Shown here in pieces: positions 18,301-28,602 of a DNA stretch of 64,000 nucleotides; positions within the stretch are counted from its first letter, which is position 1; each line of letters starts with the position of its first letter. The notes beneath the pieces were generated by a model. That model searched no databases, was not told where the DNA came from, and worked only from the letters and a program-made list of their open reading frames with translations. The translations under genes were made by a program, and so were the position numbers. Origin of the DNA: CAZDCD01 sp964503885 (GTDB taxonomy: Bacteria > Bacteroidota > Bacteroidia > Bacteroidales > UBA10428); assembly GCA_964503885.1 (NCBI GenBank), contig CAZDCD010000005.1:1-64000 (forward strand). Reading direction: 5' to 3'.

Positions 18301-19284
18301 TTATTCCATAGCACCGCCTTTATCGGCAGAAACCGCAAAGGTTCTTACGTTACCAAAGCGCAGAGTCTTATAGTTGGACACTGCAGTACTCTTCAGCTGG
18401 CTTGAACTGATTGTGAACTGCATGACCTGAACTTCGGAAGTTTCATAGTTGTATTCATCGTCCGGAGCAAAAGTACCGTAGTACGGATTGGTTATCCCGG
18501 CCCCGCTGATCAGCTGGCCATTCAGACGGGCAGTAACGATATAGTTCGTATTTGCTGCAATTGAGCAATAACTCCAGAGGTCCACTGAAACTGTGTAGGT
18601 TCCTGCTTCAACAACAGACTCATCAGAATAGGTAATATTTTCGTTTTTTATCCCGTCAATATAGCATCCCGGGTTCGAATCAAGATCCAGAAAGCCTCCG
18701 TTCATTGATGTTGAATTACCGAAATAGATCTCTTCTTCATTCGGCTCAACAAGGTGAAGATCAAGGTCGTTCTCCTGATCCCACGACAAGCTCACCTGGA
18801 GCACACCGGTACCGGCTACAACAACTCCCACAGGAAGTTCATAACGCTGGCTGACCAATCCGTCGGCGTCAATAACCACAATGATAACGACAAATTCATC
18901 AAGAGGAATATCCGTTGACAGGACTAAGGAGATCATGTAATATTCAGCCGTACTTTTTACTGAGGATGCATATTCATAATATCCGCTTTTCCCCTGCACA
19001 CCCACAAGCACCTTATCAACATCTTCATTGGTGTATACACTGACAGGATTCGATCCTCCTTCGATTACCGAACTGTTCCCGGTAACACTGGTGATTTCAG
19101 GAGTTCCTGCATCGGCAGTTGAAGCAGGAATATCTCCTGTTTTCAGCACTGCACCGTCTACCTGTAAAAACTTTGTAATCTCATTGGTTGTTCCTTTGGA
19201 TTTGTCTTTTTCACATGATCCCAAACCCAGCAATAATGCCATGGTCATAATCACAACCCCTGTTAACCTGATTTTTCTTTTCAT
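18301..19284 (-). CDS. Lipoprotein with YfaP/DUF2135-like domain
   Basis: A 327-residue exported protein. The N terminus is a lipoprotein signal (MKRKIRLTGVVIMTMALLLGLGSC in essence: Lys/Arg start, hydrophobic core, LGSC lipobox, Cys24). After a linker, residues ~60-150 form an all-beta segment. Residues ~165-300 resemble the DUF2135/YfaP fold: LSWDQENDLDLHLVEPN, GGFLDLDSNPGC, then a hydrophobic beta run ending in TYTVSVDLWSYC. It has its own terminator and no operon partner. The substrate or role is unknown; it is probably anchored to the outer membrane. Confidence 0.7.
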   Translation of the reverse strand: MKRKIRLTGVVIMTMALLLGLGSCEKDKSKGTTNEITKFLQVDGAVLKTGDIPASTADAGTPEITSVTGNSSVIEGGSNPVSVYTNEDVDKVLVGVQGKSGYYEYASSVKSTAEYYMISLVLSTDIPLDEFVVIIVVIDADGLVSQRYELPVGVVVAGTGVLQVSLSWDQENDLDLHLVEPNEEEIYFGNSTSMNGGFLDLDSNPGCYIDGIKNENITYSDESVVEAGTYTVSVDLWSYCSIAANTNYIVTARLNGQLISGAGITNPYYGTFAPDDEYNYETSEVQVMQFTISSSQLKSTAVSNYKTLRFGNVRTFAVSADKGGAME

Positions 19285-19441
19285 ACTTGTTTTAATTTAT
19301 GGTTTAAAATAATATTGTATAGTTCAGAAGTGAATGTTCTTATTGACGACCACCACCCGGTTTGGTATTCTATACGTGCACGGTATATAAAAAACGGGAA
19401 ATATTTGACAAATGGAAGAAAACTTTAGACGGAATGATGAA

Positions 19442-20083
19442 TTAACCCGTTTTTCTCATCATCATCAATCCGTCGCGTAAAGGGAGAATGATATTTTCGA
19501 CCCGGGAGTCTTTTATGACCATTTCATTGAAATCGATGATCGAACGTGTATCCTGATCGGCTTTATCAAAATTCAACAGTACTTTGCCATCCCACAAGAC
19601 ATTATCTGCCAGAATAATTCCCCCGGTCCTGGTTTTTTCAATAATCCGCCTGTAGTAATCAGGGTACTCTTTCTTATCGCCGTCAATAAACACCAGATCA
19701 AAAGTATGATCCAGATCCGGAATGATCTCCAGGGCATCGCCGGTGATGAGCTCTATCTTATGCTGTAAACCGGATAAAACAAAATATTTATTGGCTATTG
19801 CGGCGATTTCTTCGTTCCGGTCAATGGTGATTACCCTGCCATGATCTGACAGTCCTTTGGCCAGGCATATTGCCGAATACCCTGTATAGGTACCGATTTC
19901 AAGAACATAGTCCGGCCTGACAATGCGGCTGATCAGTTCCAGAAATTTGCCCTGGTAATGACCCGACAACATTCTGGGATGCAACACCTTCAGGTGTGTT
20001 TCACGGTATAACTCTGTAAGTACCGGATCTTCGGGCGTAGTATGAGATGAGATATAATCACTGAGTTCAGTGGGTATTTTCAT
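19442..20083 (-). CDS. O-methyltransferase, SAM-dependent family 3
   Basis: 213 residues of the COMT/CCoAOMT-like methyltransferase family. The SAM-binding motif VLEIGTYTGYSAICLAKGL is near residues 60-78; VITIDRNEE is the acidic ribose-binding loop; DLVFIDGDKKEYPDYYR near 130-146 and LADNVLWDGKV near 157 carry the metal-binding Asp residues. No signal peptide, so cytosolic. Acceptor unknown. It sits 12 bp after an M16 peptidase gene and is probably cotranscribed with it. Confidence 0.92.
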   Translation of the reverse strand: MKIPTELSDYISSHTTPEDPVLTELYRETHLKVLHPRMLSGHYQGKFLELISRIVRPDYVLEIGTYTGYSAICLAKGLSDHGRVITIDRNEEIAAIANKYFVLSGLQHKIELITGDALEIIPDLDHTFDLVFIDGDKKEYPDYYRRIIEKTRTGGIILADNVLWDGKVLLNFDKADQDTRSIIDFNEMVIKDSRVENIILPLRDGLMMMRKTG

Positions 20084-20095
20084 GCGACTGGTGAA

Positions 20096-21316
20096 TTAGA
20101 TATACACAAGGTATGAAAGTTTTTCGGTCCCGAATATCTCTGAAGCTACCTCCCGGATCTCTGCGCTTGATATCGATCCTATCCTGGCGGTAATCTCCTC
20201 AAGTGAATCCACCTTGTTAAAAAGGAGGGTACTTTTTGCCATCGTTAACATCAGGTTTTCATTGTTTTCAGACGAGATGGCGATCTGACCGGTAAGCTGC
20301 CTTTTGGCTTTTGCCAGCTGAAGCTTTCCCAACGGTTTGTTCTTTATGGTTTCGAGCTCTGCAACAATAGACCGGAGGCTTTTCTTAAGGTCTTTTTCAT
20401 CCGATCCGAAATATATATTGATGATCCCGGTATCGCTGTATGCCGTGTATGTGGAATCAACGTTATAGGCAAATCCCTTTTTCTCACGCAGCGACATGTT
20501 CAGCCTTGAATTCAGTCCGGGGCCCCCAAGCAGGTTGTTTAACAGGTAAAGGGCGTACCGCTTATTGTTCCTTACACTGTATGCCTGCGTGCCTACCAGG
20601 CAATGAAGCTGGTACGTATTCTTTTTTTTCAGCAGGTTGAAAGGTGTATAGGTATTCTTATAGGATTCTTTCCTGCCCGAAATTTTTTCGGGTATTCCTC
20701 CGAAATACCTTTCAGCGAGTATGACGAGTCTGCTGAAAGGAATATTGCCCACAGAGCTTATTACCATTTCATTGGTGAAGTAATTCGACGAGTAAAAGCG
20801 TAGCACATCCTCCCTTGTAAATTTCTTAAGCATGGTTTCGGTTCCAAGGATGTTGCGCCCGATCGGGTTACCTTCGAATAAAAGTTCTTCAAACTCATCG
20901 AATATCAGCTCTGAAGGAGAGTCTTTATACGAATTGATCTCATCGAGGATCACTTCTTTTTCCTTCTCAATTTCACGGTCAGGAAAAACCGAGTTGAACA
21001 CGATATCGCTCATCAGTTCGAGCGCCCTTTCGTAGTATTGCCTGAAAAACGACTGGTGAATGCACGTCTCTTCTTTTGTGGTATAGGCATTGATCTCGCT
21101 TCCCACATCTTCCATGCGGCTTAAGATATGGTAAGCCTTTCGTTTTTGTGTACCCTTAAAAAGAAGGTGTTCGATAAGATGTGCCAGTCCTTGCTCTTCA
21201 GGCAGTTCATCCCTTGAACCGGTATTGATGATGATCCCGCAATGTGCTATCGGTGATTGTATCCGCTTATGCACCAACCTGATCCCGTTCTCCAATATGT
21301 GCGTTTCTACTTCCAT
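20096..21316 (-). CDS. M16-family zinc metallopeptidase (processing-peptidase-like)
   Basis: 406 residues. The inverted zinc motif HLIEHLLFKGT (HxxEH) is at about residues 46-56, with the distal Glu in the usual downstream EINAYTTKEETC region. Two M16 halves are present, the second beginning near residue 200. No signal peptide is evident, suggesting a cytosolic or peripheral protease. Bacterial members cleave small peptides or presequences; the natural substrate here is unknown. Upstream of the O-methyltransferase on the same strand. Confidence 0.93.
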   Translation of the reverse strand: MEVETHILENGIRLVHKRIQSPIAHCGIIINTGSRDELPEEQGLAHLIEHLLFKGTQKRKAYHILSRMEDVGSEINAYTTKEETCIHQSFFRQYYERALELMSDIVFNSVFPDREIEKEKEVILDEINSYKDSPSELIFDEFEELLFEGNPIGRNILGTETMLKKFTREDVLRFYSSNYFTNEMVISSVGNIPFSRLVILAERYFGGIPEKISGRKESYKNTYTPFNLLKKKNTYQLHCLVGTQAYSVRNNKRYALYLLNNLLGGPGLNSRLNMSLREKKGFAYNVDSTYTAYSDTGIINIYFGSDEKDLKKSLRSIVAELETIKNKPLGKLQLAKAKRQLTGQIAISSENNENLMLTMAKSTLLFNKVDSLEEITARIGSISSAEIREVASEIFGTEKLSYLVYI

Positions 21317-21406
21317 TTTTTAAGCCATACAAAGGTATGAAGAAGTTTTGAGTTTGAAGATTGGAGTATGGAGTTTTTGTACCGGATGCCGGATAATGCA
21401 TGCGGA

Positions 21407-21420
21407 CCCGCTTTGGCGGG
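21407..21420. repeat. Short GC-rich hairpin
   Basis: CCCGC and GCGGG flank TTTG in the otherwise unremarkable 470-bp gap between the M16 gene and the divergent oxidoreductase. Neighbouring bases (CCGCTTCG and similar) add further small palindromes. Confidence 0.35.
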
Positions 21421-21631
21421 ATCTCCGCTTCGCTCCGACATGGGGCGTGGAGCATGCCTACGTTAGCGAAAGGATTGGATCCAATATGTAGGACCAGGGA
21501 CGAAAGAGGCAGAAAAAAATCTGATAGTATGTGAAAAAAAGTTATCGTATCACGATAATTATTCAACGAACAATTTTATTATTGCAAAGAAATGCAACTG
21601 CTATTCACATTTAACAAGTAAATCATAACTC

Positions 21632-21690
21632 GTCACTCCGTCACTCTTTACTCCGTTACTCTGTTACTCTGTTACTCTGTTACTCTGTTA
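21632..21690. repeat. Octanucleotide tandem repeat (GTTACTCT)n
   Basis: Four exact GTTACTCT units (21655-21686) and a partial GTTA follow three diverged units (GTCACTCC, GTCACTCT, TTACTCC). The array lies 100 bp upstream of the oxidoreductase gene at 21790. No unique spacers, so it is not a CRISPR. Confidence 0.9.
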
Positions 21691-21789
21691 AATATCTCTT
21701 TCGGAAATCCGTTTTTTCTTCTCAGACGAAATAAAACATATTTCTTTTAGCTGTGTTATATTTATATTCATCGCAAAAAAAATATTGAT

Positions 21790-22392
21790 ATGATGAAAAT
21801 CGGGGTTATCGGTACAGGAGCTATAGGCGGGGCCTTTGCCAGGCATGCGGCGAAGGCCGGTTATGAAGTGATTGTAAGCAACAGCAGAGGACCAGAATCC
21901 CTTTCGGGGTTAGTCAGGACCCTGGGCAAAAATGCCAGGGCTGGAAATGTCAGGGAATCTGCGGATGCAGATGTTGTCTTTCTGGCGGTACCCTGGAACC
22001 ATATCCGGGAGGTCGTTTCGCTTGTCTCTTCCTGGAAGGACCGTATTGTGATCGATCCAACCAATCCGATCATCATGCCGGGTTTTCAGACTGCCGATCT
22101 TGGCGGTAAACTCTCGAGCGAGGTGGTTGCATCGCTCCTCCCCGGAGCCCGGCTGGTAAAGGCATTTAATGCTCTTCCGGCGGCAGCCCTTACTGCCAAC
22201 CCTTATGAAGCGGGCGGGCGGAGGGTGATCTTTTTTTCAGGAGACGATGATCAGGCTAAACATAAAGTAGCAGAAATAATAAATACCATGGGATTCGCCG
22301 GGTTGGATCTTGGCAGGATCTCCGGAGGGGGAAGATTGCAGCATTATCCCGGAGGCACGCTGACTTCGCTGAACCTCCTTAAGTTTGGATAA
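21790..22392 (+). CDS. F420-dependent NADP reductase-like Rossmann oxidoreductase
   Basis: 200 residues with an N-terminal dinucleotide-binding motif (IGVIGTGAIGGAFARHAAKAG, the GxGxxG at residues 8-13) and the NSRGPESL segment that in the FNO family contacts the NADP phosphate. VFLAVPWNHI near 66 and ARLVKAFNALPA near 117 are also typical of NADP oxidoreductase, coenzyme F420-dependent (PF03807 group). Bacteroidota generally do not make F420, so the true second substrate is unknown. Single gene, divergent from the M16 gene. Confidence 0.8.
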   Translation: MMKIGVIGTGAIGGAFARHAAKAGYEVIVSNSRGPESLSGLVRTLGKNARAGNVRESADADVVFLAVPWNHIREVVSLVSSWKDRIVIDPTNPIIMPGFQTADLGGKLSSEVVASLLPGARLVKAFNALPAAALTANPYEAGGRRVIFFSGDDDQAKHKVAEIINTMGFAGLDLGRISGGGRLQHYPGGTLTSLNLLKFG

Positions 22393-22653
22393 ATTTCCTG
22401 TTCTCCGGATGATATGAGGTGTTTTTCTCATAATTTTCCAGGCATGGATATTTTACAGCCGGAATACGGAAGTATTGTCTTTTTTCTGATGAAAAGGATT
22501 TCCAGTAAAATTTATACCATGAATCCACAGGCATATAAGCACCCTTCAGACCTTAAAATTGCTGGTTGACCGGTACCAGAGGAGAGTATACCGGTTACTA
22601 TTTGCAGGAACCGGTTTTTCGTATTTATTTTGCACAGGTTCCAAGAAATAAAG

Positions 22654-24408
22654 ATGAAGAATAGCCGTACGCAGAAAACACTGGTTCAGGAACGAAAACC
22701 CAATATATTCGGGTTATTAAAACCGTACAAATTCATGCTGATCGTACTGGTGATTTTCACCCTGCTCGGCAATGCAGTAAATCTGGTCATCCCTAAGATC
22801 ATTGCACACGGTATCAACGCCTATACGAGCGGCCATAATATATTGAAAATCATTGTTATCGAATTCATGGTTGCCGCCATACTGATATTTATCTTTACCT
22901 GGCTTCAGACCATTATGCAGACTTATACATCTGAACGTGTGGCGCTCGATATGAGAAAGAACCTTTCCGACAAGCTTTCCAGTCAGAGTTTTTCATTTAT
23001 CCGTGAGGCAAATCCGTCAAAGCTGCTCACCAACCTCACATCCGATATGGACTCGGTTAAGATGTTCGTGGCGCAGGCAGTGGCTTCGATCATTTCCTCA
23101 GTATTTATTATTGCCGGTACCTGCATCCTGCTTCTTACCATTAACTTCAGGCTGGCACTTCCTGTTATTATGATGATACCGCTGATCGGAATAACGTTTT
23201 TCTTCGTATTGAAAAAGGTCAGGGTCTTGTTCAAAAGGGCACGTGAAATCATTGACTGGCTGAACAAAGTGATCAATGAGAGCATTCTGGGTTCGGCAAT
23301 TATCCGCGTGATCAACTCCCAGCATCAGGAGTACCGGAAATTTCTCGCCGCAAATACTGAAGCCAAAGACCTGGGGATCTCAATACTTACCCTATTCGCG
23401 ACCCTTATCCCTGTCATCACATTTTTAGCTAACCTGGCTACATTGACAATTCTGGCACTCGGGGGTCATTTTGTCATAAACGGAAGCATGTCACTGGGTG
23501 ATTTTGCCGCGTTCAACAGCTATGTGACGATACTCATTTTCCCTATTATCGTGATCGGTTTTATGAGCAATGTCATCGCGCAGGCATCTGCTTCATATGA
23601 ACGGATCGATAAGGTGTTAAAAGCTCCTGAAGCAGCAGGCAGGGGGACCGTTGAACTGGCGCTGAAAGGCGATATCGAAGTGAGAAACATTACGGTGAGC
23701 TTTGACAACAAACCCGCTCTGAAAAATGTTTCGTTCAGCATAAAAGCCGGCTCCCAGACTGCAATCATCGGCCCTACCGCAGCAGGAAAAACGCAACTGC
23801 TCTACCTGCTTACAGGGCTTATTAAACCGGATTCGGGTTCTGTTATTTTTGACGGGACCGATATCAATGAGTTGAAAAAGGAAACTTTTCATACACAGAT
23901 CGGCTTTGTTTTCCAGGAAAGTGTGATGTTCAACCTGAGCCTGCGTGAAAATATCGCATTCAGCGATACGGTCACCGACGAATCGCTTGAAAAAGCCATT
24001 GATACGGCCGAACTGAAAGAATTTACCGGCACATTACCCGGGAAACTGGATACAATTGTATCGGAACGGGGAACCAGCCTTTCAGGAGGACAGAAACAAC
24101 GCATTATGCTGGCAAGGGCGCTGGCGCTGAACCCTAAAATCCTTCTGCTGGATGATTTTACGGCAAGGGTCGACAGGCAGACCGAACAGAAGATCTTATG
24201 CAACGTGATGAACAATTACCCCGGTATGACGCTTATTTCAGTCACACAAAAGATAGGTCCTGTAAAACATTATGACCAGATCATCCTGCTGATGGAAGGT
24301 GAAGTATTGGCAACAGGTAACCATAAGAGCCTGATGGATACCTGCCCCGAATATATCCAGATCTATAAATCGCAATTAAGCACCAGCCATTATGAACTAC
24401 AATCTTAA
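22654..24408 (+). CDS. ABC exporter half-transporter with degenerate ATPase site
   Basis: 584 residues: six-helix ABC transmembrane domain (~residues 25-310) fused to a nucleotide-binding domain. Walker A is GPTAAGKT and the signature LSGGQKQR is intact, but the Walker B reads LLLDDFTARVD, with Asp in place of the catalytic Glu, and the switch His is replaced by Gln (SVTQK). It therefore provides the non-hydrolysing site of a heterodimer. The start ATG at 22654 (preceded by AAGAAATAAAG) is preferred over an upstream in-frame start at 22630. It overlaps its partner gene by 17 bp. The substrate, as for most such exporters, cannot be read from sequence. Confidence 0.93.
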   Translation: MKNSRTQKTLVQERKPNIFGLLKPYKFMLIVLVIFTLLGNAVNLVIPKIIAHGINAYTSGHNILKIIVIEFMVAAILIFIFTWLQTIMQTYTSERVALDMRKNLSDKLSSQSFSFIREANPSKLLTNLTSDMDSVKMFVAQAVASIISSVFIIAGTCILLLTINFRLALPVIMMIPLIGITFFFVLKKVRVLFKRAREIIDWLNKVINESILGSAIIRVINSQHQEYRKFLAANTEAKDLGISILTLFATLIPVITFLANLATLTILALGGHFVINGSMSLGDFAAFNSYVTILIFPIIVIGFMSNVIAQASASYERIDKVLKAPEAAGRGTVELALKGDIEVRNITVSFDNKPALKNVSFSIKAGSQTAIIGPTAAGKTQLLYLLTGLIKPDSGSVIFDGTDINELKKETFHTQIGFVFQESVMFNLSLRENIAFSDTVTDESLEKAIDTAELKEFTGTLPGKLDTIVSERGTSLSGGQKQRIMLARALALNPKILLLDDFTARVDRQTEQKILCNVMNNYPGMTLISVTQKIGPVKHYDQIILLMEGEVLATGNHKSLMDTCPEYIQIYKSQLSTSHYELQS

Positions 24409-26155
24409 TACACCACCGGACGTCAGGGAGAAAAAGCAGTCGACCTTCCGGTCACTGAAAACCCTGATTGGTCATATGGTGGAAGAAAAGAAAATCTTGC
24501 TGATTGCTTTTGCAGCCATGCTGATCACAGCCGTTCTGAACCTCCTCGGGCCCTTCATCATCGGACATACGGTGGACAGCTATGTGCAGACGAAGCAATA
24601 CCACGGAGTACTGGTGTACAGCGGGATATTGCTTGTAATGTATATCATTGCGCTATTTGCCGGATATATTCAGACCAAACTTATGGGCACTGTAGGGCAG
24701 CGCATGTTATATACACTACGCAATACTGTTTTTAACAAGATACAGGAACTGCCGCTCGATTTCTTCAACCAGAACAAAGCCGGTGACCTGATTTCGAGGA
24801 TCAATAACGATACGGATAAGATCAACCAGTTTTTTTCACAGTCGCTGATGCAGTTCATACGGTTCATCCTGATCATGATCGGAGCAGGTATATTTTTACT
24901 GTCCATTAATTTTCCCCTGGGCGCAGCGGCACTTTCACCGGCTCTGGTAATCTGGCTGTTTACCCGGTTTGCCTCACCCTGGGTCAAACGCCTTAACGCC
25001 ATTAACCTCAAGAGTGTGGGATACCTGAGCTCCGAAGTACAGGAAAGTCTGAACAACTTTAAAGTTATCGTGGCCTTCAACCGCCGCGATTATTTCAGAA
25101 AGCGGTTTGATGAAGCCAACCTTGACAATTATACCACTTCGGTAAAGGCAGGAGTAGCCAATAACCTGTTCATGCCGGTTTATACCTTCTTTTCAAACAC
25201 AGGGCAGATGGTAGTGCTGGTCTTCGGCATATACCTGATTACCACCGGGCATTTTACAGTCGGACTCCTGATCAGCTTCCTGGCATACATCACCAGTTTT
25301 TATAACCCGCTGCGGCAGCTTGCTGCATTATGGGCAAATTTTCAGGTTGCACTGGCAGCGTGGGACAGGATCCTGAAGATACTGAACCTGGAAAATAATA
25401 TGCCCGTGATCAGGGAGGCCAGGGCAGAAAGCACAGCTTCGTTCATCTCCTTTAAAAGAGTGTCATTTACATATCCCAACGGGAAAGAAGTGCTGCACCA
25501 CATAAATTTTGAACTGGAAAGGGGGAAAACATATGCCTTTGTAGGGCCCACCGGCGGAGGAAAAACAACCACGGCCTCACTTATAGCGCGCCTCTATGAC
25601 CCCACAAAAGGTACCGTGCTTCTCGAAGGCCGTGATATCCGGTCATACATGCCTGAAGAGCGTGTAAAAAAGATCGGATTTATTTTACAGGACCCATTCC
25701 TGTTTACCGGTTCCATAAGAGACAATATTTTGTATGGAAATGAGCAATATGCAGACTATAAAAACGGAGAATTGGCCGCAATCTTCAGGGATACGGGACT
25801 GGAAACTTTATTGCGGCGCTTTGACAAAGGGCTCGATACGCAGGTCGATGTCTCCGGTGACGGGATCAGCCTGGGGCAGAAACAGCTTATTGCCTTTATG
25901 CGTGCGGTGTTAAGGAACCCTGAACTGCTGATCCTCGATGAGGCCACCGCCAATATCGATACGGTGACCGAAAAATTACTGGACGAAATTTTACAGAAAC
26001 TTCCCCCGTCCACAACAAAAGTCATTATTGCCCACCGGCTGAACACCATTGCAAATGCCGATGTGATCTATTTTGTGAATACCGGAAAGGTTACCCGCGC
26101 CGGGTCTCTTGATGACGCGGTGAATATGCTGATGCAGAAGAAAAGGGCAAGTTGA
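24392..26155 (+). CDS. ABC exporter half-transporter, catalytic partner
   Basis: 587 residues with ABC transmembrane domain (~residues 35-325) and nucleotide-binding domain: Walker A GPTGGGKTT, Walker B LLILDEATANID with catalytic Glu, and switch IIAHRLNTI with His. The signature is altered to ISLGQKQ. Since ATP sites form between Walker motifs of one subunit and the signature of the other, the altered signature here and the altered Walker B/H-loop in the upstream partner fall in the same site. This is the classic asymmetric heterodimer arrangement. Genes overlap by 17 bp, indicating coupled translation. Confidence 0.94.
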   Translation: MNYNLNTPPDVREKKQSTFRSLKTLIGHMVEEKKILLIAFAAMLITAVLNLLGPFIIGHTVDSYVQTKQYHGVLVYSGILLVMYIIALFAGYIQTKLMGTVGQRMLYTLRNTVFNKIQELPLDFFNQNKAGDLISRINNDTDKINQFFSQSLMQFIRFILIMIGAGIFLLSINFPLGAAALSPALVIWLFTRFASPWVKRLNAINLKSVGYLSSEVQESLNNFKVIVAFNRRDYFRKRFDEANLDNYTTSVKAGVANNLFMPVYTFFSNTGQMVVLVFGIYLITTGHFTVGLLISFLAYITSFYNPLRQLAALWANFQVALAAWDRILKILNLENNMPVIREARAESTASFISFKRVSFTYPNGKEVLHHINFELERGKTYAFVGPTGGGKTTTASLIARLYDPTKGTVLLEGRDIRSYMPEERVKKIGFILQDPFLFTGSIRDNILYGNEQYADYKNGELAAIFRDTGLETLLRRFDKGLDTQVDVSGDGISLGQKQLIAFMRAVLRNPELLILDEATANIDTVTEKLLDEILQKLPPSTTKVIIAHRLNTIANADVIYFVNTGKVTRAGSLDDAVNMLMQKKRAS

Positions 26156-26428
26156 GGAATGGACTGAAAAATAGAAGCCTTTTCCGGATCATCACGGGAT
26201 TGTTTGGTGTACCTTTCCGGTAATACCCTTCTCTCAGAAGATCAAGACATCTTACCCTTAATTTCCCCCATGGAAAATAAACATAAGTCCGTTCATTTAT
26301 GACGGATCAAAAGAAAACACCGTTCCATTCATCCCGGCGCTGATCCCGGGAAGATTTTATATCTGATCACCTAAGGATAAGCACAATTATGTATTTTTCA
26401 ATCAACTCAGAAACATAGTATCTAAATT
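26156..26428. other. Intergenic region before tRNA-Phe, nothing recognised
   Basis: About 270 bp without an open frame of note or a clear terminator for the ABC exporter genes. Confidence 0.4.
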
Positions 26429-26458
26429 TTTGAAAAATGAATTTTTTACTTAGATTTG
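26429..26458 (+). promoter_or_regulatory. Bacteroidota promoter of tRNA-Phe
   Basis: TTTG (26429-26432), 18-bp spacer, TAGATTTG (26451-26458), an exact TAnnTTTG -7 match. It ends 17 bp before the tRNA. Confidence 0.65.
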
Positions 26459-26475
26459 CAGCGCTTAACGTTGCC

Positions 26476-26548
<73 letters not shown>

Positions 26549-26638
26549 CATAAACAGAGTGAGAGTGACTCACTCTCCTTCCTCACTCTCACTCTGAAAA
26601 GTTGTTATAGGCAAGAATGAATATTTCGACGCGGAAAG

Positions 26639-28422
26639 TTGCCTGAAACCGGGATGCTGGAAACACTCGGTCATTTTATAGATACCTCAGTCAAGACCGA
26701 TCCCGGGATCAGGATTTATCCTGATGTTTTCAAACTGATGGATCAACATACAAAAAGCATTGAAAGAAAGCGTATTGCCGTAAAACTGTTTTCCGCGGGG
26801 ACAGAAAGAAGGCATCCGGAAGATCATCGAAACGGGGAGAATTCTGCTTGCCAATGATATGGGCCTTGGAAAGACGATTCAGACCATTGCGGCTACCGAA
26901 ATTTTCGCCCGGCATTTCGGTGTTAATAGTGTTCTGATCGTCTGCCCCACATCACTGAAATTTCAGTGGCAGCGGGATATTGAAAAATTCTGTGAGAAGG
27001 ATGCCGTGGTTATGGAAGGATTGATTCACCGGCGCAAGAATCTGTATGCAAAGGGTTCTTTTTATAAAATTATCAGCTATGGGGTTTATCACAGCGACCT
27101 GGAATTTATCAACAACCTGAATGCGGACCTTGTGATCATAGACGAGGTCCAGCGTATCAAAAACTGGAAGACCCGGACCGCTCATTCGGTCAAGAAAATA
27201 ATATCGGATTTTGCCACTGAACTTACCGGTACCCCGCTTGAAAACCGCATCGACGAGTTGCATTCCATCGTGGAATATGTCGACCGTTACAAGCTTGGTC
27301 TATTGTTCAGGTTTATGGACCGGCACCAGGTCCTCGATGAAAAGGGAAAGCTGAAAGGCTGTAAGAATCTCAGGGCGATCAATGAAACGCTTGAAGATAT
27401 GATGCTCCGCCGTACTAAAAAGGAAATTACCGGCCAGCTACCGGGGAGAACCGACAAATACTACTTTGTGGAAATGACCCTCTGAGCAGATGAGGGACCA
27501 CAAAAGCTACTACGAAATTGTTTGCAGGCTGGTAAATAAATGAATATACTCGGGGTATATATCGGAAGAAGAAAGACTGAAATTGCTGACATGCCTGAAC
27601 TGCATGCGCATGGTCTGCGATCCGACCTATATTCTGAACCAGCAAACCGATCAAAATACCAAAATAAGAGAATTGTCCTACCTGCTCGGCGATCTGCTGG
27701 AAGATAAAGAGAATAAGGTCGTGATCTTCAGCCAGTGGAAACGCATGTTTGAACTTGTCATCAGGCTCCTGCACAAGATGAACGTTTCCTATGAATACCT
27801 TAACGGCGATTTGTCCGCAACCGAACGTAAAAGGATCATTGAAAAATTTCAGGGCGATAATGAACTGAAAGTTTTTCTGTCGACCGATGCAGGAGAGGTG
27901 GGTATAAACCTGCCAAGCGCCAATATCCTTATCAACCTCGATTTACCCCGGAACCCTGCAGTGCTTGAACAAAGGATAGGGCGGATCTTCAGGCTGGGAC
28001 AAAAGAAACATGTGAACGTATACAATTTTATCTCGAAAGGCTCAATCGAACATCGCATACTCTATCTGCCGGATTTCAAAAAATCGGTTTTTACCGGTAT
28101 CATGGAAGAAGAGGGTGAAGATGAGGTAATGCTGGAGCGTTTCATGGAATCGGTAAAAACGTTGACGGAGGCCTTTAATGACCCGTCATTTGCCAACATA
28201 TCCGGGGAAAAGAATATGATACCCGGTAAAGAGTATGAAGTTGGTACTGATATTCTACCCGGATTACGGAATGAAAGCTCCCGGCAAGCCGGAAGCGTCA
28301 GGCCGGCAGCGAAAGAAGATAACGGACCGGGAAAAGCAGTAAGCAGTCAGAATCACGGGCTCTTCAGCCGGTTCAAAGTGCGGATACTGAAAATCCTGAA
28401 AGGTATTTTTGCACATAAATAA
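26639..28422 (+). pseudogene. SNF2/Swi2-family helicase pseudogene
   Basis: Remains of a superfamily-2 ATP-dependent remodeller spread over three frames. The first part (26639-26790) shifts frame within KLF(P); the second frame carries the Walker A region ANDMGLGKTIQT, LIVCPTSLKFQWQ, DEVQRIKNW in place of DEAH, and ELTGTPLENR. A second frameshift follows EMT near 27480, then a TGA interrupts the reading near 27540. The C-terminal helicase part is intact from about 27583: VVIFSQWKRMFELV, LSTDAGEVGINLPSA and EQRIGRIFRLGQ. The N-terminal region of a full-length protein is missing. It begins about 90 bp after tRNA-Phe, a common insertion point. It is unlikely to give a working enzyme unless the breaks are sequencing errors. 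Confidence 0.85.
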
Positions 28423-28602
28423 TTCTTTGCTACAGCATTGTAAAAAGATCGCTGACAGTATCTGGCTGGCACTCACCGGCAGTCAGTCTGCACCTTCCTG
28501 TTTCAATTAAGCATAACCGGTATTGCCGGTGTTTTTATTCATCTAAACAAATGATAGCATCAGCTTGTTGTATACTGGTATATTTATTCATAATTCACTT
28601 CT

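Noticed and set aside
21632..21690. Octamer array as a CRISPR
   Set aside because: 8-bp units with no unique spacers.
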